The notes beneath the pieces are model-generated. The model searched no databases and had not been told where the DNA came from. It saw only the letters and a list, made by a program, of their open reading frames with translations. From NCBI RefSeq assembly GCF_036227225.1, contig NZ_CP109444.1, forward strand, positions 11,327,501 through 11,391,500: DNA of 64,000 nt. The letters are read 5' to 3'. The translations under genes were made by a program, and so were the position numbers. This DNA comes from Streptomyces sp. NBC_01478. GTDB lineage: Bacteria > Actinomycetota > Actinomycetes > Streptomycetales > Streptomycetaceae. Of the stretch, positions 59,985 to 64,000 are shown in pieces (position 1 is the first letter of the stretch; every line of letters begins with the position of its first letter).

Positions 59985-62744
59985 ATGTCGAGCAGTGTTC
60001 CTCGGCGCGGGCTGCGCGGCCGGCGTGGCGAGTGCGGAGCGCTGGACCAGGTGGTGGCCGACACCAGGGCCGGCCGGAGCCAGGTACTGGTGCTGCGCGG
60101 CGAGCCCGGGGTCGGCAAGTCCGCGTTGTTGGAGTACCTCGTGGGCAGTGCGACAGGGTGTCAGATCCTCCGGGCCACAGGCGTCGAGTCCGAGATGGAG
60201 CTGGCGTTCGCCGGGTTGCACCAGCTGTGCGTGCCGGTGATGGGGCAGCTCGATCGCCTTCCCGGCCCGCAGCGTGATGCCTTGGCCGTCGCGTTCGGTC
60301 TGCGTGCAGGAAGCGCGCCGGACCGATTCATGGTCGGGCTGGCGGTGCTCAGCCTGCTGGCCGAGGCGGCGGAGGAGCAGCCGCTCGTGTGCGTGGTGGA
60401 CGACGCCCAGTGGCTGGATCGGGTCTCCGCACAGACCCTGAGCTTCGTCGCGCGCCGACTGCTCGCGGAGCGGGTGGCGCTGGTCTTCGCGGTGCGTACG
60501 TCGACGCTTCCCCGGGGGGACAACCCGTGGGCGGCGCTGAAGGAGCTTGTGGTCCGGGGTCTGCGTGACGACGATGCGCGTGCGCTTCTGGACTCGGTGG
60601 TCCCCGGTCGGCTGGACGAACGCGTCCGGGACCGGATCGTCGCCGAGACCCGCGGCAACCCGCTGGCTCTGCTGGAACTGACGCGGGGATTGACCACGAC
60701 GGAGCTGGCAGGCGGATTCGGGCGTCCGGACACCCGGCCGTTGGCGAGTCAGATCGAGCAGAGTTTCCTGCGGCGCATCACGTCGCTCCCGGATGCGGCG
60801 CAACGGCTGCTGCTGGCGGCGGCGGCCGAGCCGGTGGGAGACGTGCCGCTGTTGCGGCGGGTGGCCGAGCAGCTCGAAATCGGGCCGGACGCCGCGGGGG
60901 AGGCCGAGCGGGCGGGGCTGATCGAGTTCGGGGCGCAGGTACGGTTTCGTCATCCGTTGGTGCGCTCGGCGGCCTATCGCGCGGCTGACCCCGGAGTACG
61001 CCGGGACGTGCATCGCGCACTGGCCGAGGCGACCGATCCGGAGTTCGACTCGGATCGCCGAGCCTGGCATCGTGCCCACGCGGCGGTCGAACCCGACGAG
61101 GCCCTGGCGGGCGAGCTGGAGCGCTCGGCAGCCAGGGCCCAGTCCCGCGGCGGTATCGCGGCGGAGGCCGCGTTTCTGAGACGCGCGACAGAGCTGACGC
61201 CCGATCCGGCCGTACGAGGAACGAGAGCGGTGGCCGCGGCGCAGGCCACCTTCGAGGCCGGGGCTCCCGACGCGGCGCTGGACCTCCTCGCCGCCGCGGA
61301 GATGGGCCCATTGGACGAAGCCCAGCGCGCGCGGCTGACCCGGTTGCGCGCCCAGATCGTCTTCGCGCGCAGGCGTGGTGGTGAAGCTCTGCCGTTGTTG
61401 CTCGACGCGGCCGGCCGACTGGAGGGGGTCGACGACGGACAGGCGCGTGAGGCGTACCTCGAAGCACTCGGCTCCGCGGTCGTGGCGGGCCGCCTGTGCG
61501 GACATGGCGGAGTGCGGGCGGTGGCCGAGGCCGCCCGTGCCGCACCGCGCGGTCCGCAGCCTCCCCGGCTGGCTGACGCACTGCTCGACGGCCTGGCGAC
61601 GCGGTTCGTCGAGGGCTACGTCGAAGGTGCGTCGCTGTTGAGGCCCACGCTGCGGGCGCTCCGGCAAGCCGCCGGCCACGACAAGGACGACGTCATGCGC
61701 TGGCTCTGGCTGACGTGGCTGGTCGCCGGCGACCTGTGGGACGACGAGACCTGGCACGAACTGACCACGCACGCGGTCCGGGCGGCCCGCGAGACCGGTG
61801 CGCTCAATTTCCTTCCGCTGGCCCTCTGCTATCGGGCGGTCGTGCATGTGCACGCCGGAGAGTTCGACCTTGCCGCGGCCTTGATCGACGAGTCCGACAC
61901 TCTCACGGAGGTGACCGGCAACTCGCGCCTCGGGTACCCCACGGCTCTGCTCATGGTCTGGCGCGGCGATCTCCGGGCGCTGGAGGTGATCGAGGCCGGC
62001 ACACGCGACGGGACCGCTTGGGGCGAGGGGCGGACGATCGGTCTGCGCTCGTACATGTTGGCGATTCTGTACAACGGCCTCGGCCAGTACCAGGACGCCC
62101 TGGCCCACGCCGAAGAGGCCGGGGAGTACGAGGATTTCGCGGGCACCGGGTTCTCCCTCGTCGAGCTCGTCGAGGCGGGCGCTCGCAGTGACGCCCCCGA
62201 GGCGGCAGAGTCGGCCCTGCGCCGCCTTGAGGAACAAGCCGACGCCGCGGGCACGGACTGGGCCCTTGGCGTTCTGGCCCGGTCGAAAGCACTGCTCTGC
62301 GACGGCCGGGCCGCCGACCCGCTGTACCGCGAGGCCATCGAGCGCCTCCAGCGCAGCCGGGTCACCGTCCACCTCGCGCGCACCCATCTGGTGTACGGCG
62401 AGTGGCTACGCCGGGAGAACCGGCGTATCGACGCGCGCGAGCAGCTGCGCATCGCCTACGAAATGCTGCACCGGTTCGGGGCAAGCGCCTTTGCCGAGCG
62501 CGCCCGTCGCGAACTCCTGGCCACCGGCGAGTCGGTACGGCAGCACGCGACCGACGTACCTGAAGCCCTCACCGCGCAGGAAGCCCAGATCGCTGGACTG
62601 GCCGCCGGCGGAAAGACGAACTCCGAGATCGGCGCCGAGCTGTTCATCAGCCCCCGCACGGTGGAATGGCACCTGCACAAGGTGTTCACCAAGCTCGACG
62701 TCAACTCGCGGAACAAGCTCCGCTCAGTGCTGGATCGCACCTGA
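59985..62744 (+). CDS. LuxR-family LAL regulator, paralogue of 33436-36204
   Basis: A 919-residue regulator. Walker A GEPGVGKSALLEYL, Walker B CVVDDAQWLDRVSAQT, then a helical middle and HTH (LTAQEAQIAGLAAGGKTNSE with ISPRTVEWHLHKVFTKLDVN). It is collinear with the 33436 gene (shared ATGCxIxRAxGVxSEMEL, RFRHPLVRSAAYR, YGEWLRREN), so a duplicate. The 33436 copy has an ECF sigma gene beside it, and here a sigma pseudogene sits just upstream, consistent with duplication of a sigma-LAL module followed by decay. Confidence 0.92.
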   Translation: MSSSVPRRGLRGRRGECGALDQVVADTRAGRSQVLVLRGEPGVGKSALLEYLVGSATGCQILRATGVESEMELAFAGLHQLCVPVMGQLDRLPGPQRDALAVAFGLRAGSAPDRFMVGLAVLSLLAEAAEEQPLVCVVDDAQWLDRVSAQTLSFVARRLLAERVALVFAVRTSTLPRGDNPWAALKELVVRGLRDDDARALLDSVVPGRLDERVRDRIVAETRGNPLALLELTRGLTTTELAGGFGRPDTRPLASQIEQSFLRRITSLPDAAQRLLLAAAAEPVGDVPLLRRVAEQLEIGPDAAGEAERAGLIEFGAQVRFRHPLVRSAAYRAADPGVRRDVHRALAEATDPEFDSDRRAWHRAHAAVEPDEALAGELERSAARAQSRGGIAAEAAFLRRATELTPDPAVRGTRAVAAAQATFEAGAPDAALDLLAAAEMGPLDEAQRARLTRLRAQIVFARRRGGEALPLLLDAAGRLEGVDDGQAREAYLEALGSAVVAGRLCGHGGVRAVAEAARAAPRGPQPPRLADALLDGLATRFVEGYVEGASLLRPTLRALRQAAGHDKDDVMRWLWLTWLVAGDLWDDETWHELTTHAVRAARETGALNFLPLALCYRAVVHVHAGEFDLAAALIDESDTLTEVTGNSRLGYPTALLMVWRGDLRALEVIEAGTRDGTAWGEGRTIGLRSYMLAILYNGLGQYQDALAHAEEAGEYEDFAGTGFSLVELVEAGARSDAPEAAESALRRLEEQADAAGTDWALGVLARSKALLCDGRAADPLYREAIERLQRSRVTVHLARTHLVYGEWLRRENRRIDAREQLRIAYEMLHRFGASAFAERARRELLATGESVRQHATDVPEALTAQEAQIAGLAAGGKTNSEIGAELFISPRTVEWHLHKVFTKLDVNSRNKLRSVLDRT

Positions 62745-62890
62745 CAGCCGGGAGTTCATCCGACGAAGACGGTGCCGTCGCGACCGGGTTCAGCGCGCCG
62801 TCGGCCGGGCGGGTGCAGCGGCAGGTGCCGGTCGTCCGAGGGCGCACGTGAGGTCGAAGACGGCCGGCCGGTGGCGAGGAAGGCGTTGGC

Positions 62891-63101
62891 AGATTCGGAG
62901 CCGCTCGCGAGGAGTCGACGCCGTGGTCTGTCTCGACGACCACATCGGCGGCGGAACACCTCCGCTTGCGTGGGGACACACGGCCCGTCACCAGTTGGCC
63001 GACGCCGAGTGGGGAACATCCCTACGGATGCGGGGGAGTACGACGACGAGCCGGTCAACGGCTCCGGAGCCAGGGAAAATTGTGGCGAGCGCGGGGAGCG
63101 G
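62891..63101. CRISPR. degenerate type I-E-like CRISPR remnant (four candidate repeats)
   Basis: Two repeat-like units, CGGAACACCTCCGCTTGCGT (from 62952, continuing GGGGACAC) and GGGAACATCCCTACGGATGC (from 63012, continuing GGGGGAGTAC), resemble actinobacterial type I-E repeats (ends GGAACA, GCGGGG core). They lie 60 nt apart. Weaker copies fit the same register: CCGCTCGCGAGGAG at 62901, exactly 61 nt before the matching part, and GGGAAAATTG...GCGGGGAGC at 63073, exactly 61 nt after. That is the 29+32 period of I-E arrays. No cas genes; repeats are too divergent to be active. Confidence 0.35.
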
Positions 63102-63324
63102 GTGTTGATAGGCGCCCAAGAGATCGAGGACCTCCGCCAGCGGTGTCAACGGGTCGAGCGCTGCCCACGGGTATTCGGCGGGTCGATGCGCTCATGATCG
63201 GTCGGCTCGCGAGGTGATGTTCTCCGGTGCCAATTGGTCCGCGACTGGTCCGGGTGGAATGCCACGGAACGCCGTGGAGTAATGAGAACAATCCGAATCG
63301 TTACGTTGCGTGGCAGTCGTGTCG

Positions 63325-63359
63325 GGTTGCCCGGAGCGCGACGATGCCTCCGGGCAACC
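63325..63359 (-). terminator. hairpin downstream of the aldehyde dehydrogenase remnant
   Basis: Perfect 12-bp stem (GGTTGCCCGGAG, 63325-63336, with 63348-63359) and an 11-nt loop, 11 nt beyond the remnant's TAG on the minus strand. Probably the gene's original terminator. Confidence 0.55.
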
Positions 63360-63370
63360 GACTTCAGGCT

Positions 63371-63436
63371 CTAGAAGAAGCCCGGCTTCTTCGGTGAGTA
63401 CGACATCAGCAGGTTCTTGGTCTGTTGGTGGTACAC
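63371..63436 (-). pseudogene. C-terminal tail of an aldehyde dehydrogenase
   Basis: On the minus strand the frame reads YHQQTKNLLMSYSPKKPGFF and then TAG. This is the typical end of NAD-dependent aldehyde dehydrogenases (HYQQTKNLLVSYS.K.LGFF). Upstream of about 63436 the match ends and a stop follows in frame, so the remaining roughly 480 residues are missing. Confidence 0.65.
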
Positions 63437-64000
63437 GGGCTACACGTCGCTGACCAGCGCAAATCGTGCCCACCCGAGCTCAGAGTGGTTTGCTGGCCCG
63501 GGAATGGTCCGGATCTTGCTCGCGGGCGGTTCCTCGGCATCGGCGAGTCTCGCCTGCGCAGGCAACTTGTTGGGAGCTGCAGACGCCGATCACTGGGGTG
63601 GGACCCGCCAGGTAGACCAGGGGTTCGACCGCCGCCGGTGGGGTGCCGATGGACGCAGCAGAGTATTGACGCGGGCACCGGGCGGGGCGTTTGCGATGGC
63701 GGTCGGTTCGGAGCGACTCGTAGAGGCCAGTCCCGGGCCGGATTCCTGATCACCCGACGCCGGTGGACTTCGTCGTGAAGTCGTCTACTAGGTGGCACTG
63801 ACCTGCGAGGATGCTGTTGCGTTCACGCCTGACGTGCGCGTATGGATCTTTCAGTGACTTTCAGGGTCGTGCCAAGTTATGAGATCCGTTCTCCCTACGC
63901 GCTCCCCAACGCTGCCCGTACTCCCCAGATCCTCCCCAGGGACGGTCAGTGTCGCGGGTAGGAATGACCTGGGGAGCCAGTCCATCTGAGAGGCACTCGC

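Larger units (their letters stand above)
62745..64000. other. degraded terminal region without an intact gene
   Basis: About 1.25 kb after the LAL gene. It contains a possible CRISPR remnant (62891-63101), a hairpin (63325-63359) and the last 21 codons of an aldehyde dehydrogenase (63371-63436, minus strand). From 63437 to the window end I see no gene; the last 120 nt repeat CTCCCCA four times (63901-63940), which may belong to an element beyond the window. Confidence 0.5.

Noticed and set aside
59952..62387. 811-codon minus-strand frame opposite the LAL gene
   Set aside because: Same reason: composition-driven shadow of a well-supported gene.
63901..64000. Repeated CTCCCCA at the window end as an attachment site or array
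   Set aside because: Copies are irregularly spaced and cut by the window edge; not enough sequence to decide.

Overview
The window looks like a stretch of a Streptomyces (or close relative) chromosome, probably an accessory or arm region. GC content is very high, and the genes include an SsgA-like protein (a family known from sporulating actinomycetes), two WhiB-like proteins, an XRE/MmyB-type regulator, SpoIIE/MarR signalling genes, a TTA-containing nitroreductase and five giant LuxR-type (LAL) ATPase regulators. There are no ribosomal, tRNA or rRNA genes and no intact insertion sequence. At least five gene remnants are present, so the region has been rearranged.

Layout. 1-5.8 kb: two paralogous HSL-type esterases, a GMC oxidoreductase, a TMEM175-like membrane protein, a cupin and an XRE regulator. 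5.8-7 kb: a cobalamin riboswitch ahead of a truncated FecCD permease that collides with a truncated lipoprotein. 7-9.7 kb: an ECF41-type sigma factor with its carboxymuconolactone-decarboxylase partner, and a Ppx/GppA phosphatase. 9.9-17 kb: a signalling block (response-regulator/PP2C fusion, CHASE3-like sensor kinase, response regulator, two MarR genes, two more SpoIIE-type phosphatases). 17-20 kb: Dps and two alpha/beta hydrolases. 20.4-24 kb: a tightly overlapping four-gene operon (patatin lipase, glycosyltransferase, membrane protein, hydrolase-like protein). 24-31.7 kb: DUF5134-like protein, cupin, NmrA-like reductase, AceE, methyltransferase, Ohr and a second NmrA-like reductase. 32-43.8 kb: three more ECF sigma factors, a LAL regulator, whiB-qcrB-nitroreductase, NDH-2 and an SsgA-like gene. 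44-63 kb: four LAL regulators, a cupin, glucokinase plus sugar porter plus WhiB, an FtsX-like permease and a dead sigma gene. 62.7-64 kb: degraded DNA with a possible CRISPR remnant and the tail of an aldehyde dehydrogenase.

The most notable signal is a promoter-like motif, TGTCACA - exactly 16 nt - GGTC (or TGTC), found eleven times, each time upstream of a gene start and in the right orientation (one copy reads CGTCACA). It matches what is known of ECF41/SigJ promoters (-35 TGTCACA, -10 CGTC). The sites lie upstream of three of the sigma-factor operons here, both NmrA-like reductases, two paralogous cupins, Ohr, NDH-2, the whiB-qcrB operon and the patatin/glycosyltransferase operon. The inference is a local ECF41 regulon that links redox enzymes, peroxide defence, an alternative respiratory branch and a lipid/glycosyl operon.

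All calls come from reading the sequence and its translations. No database search was run, and family names come from recognised motifs.
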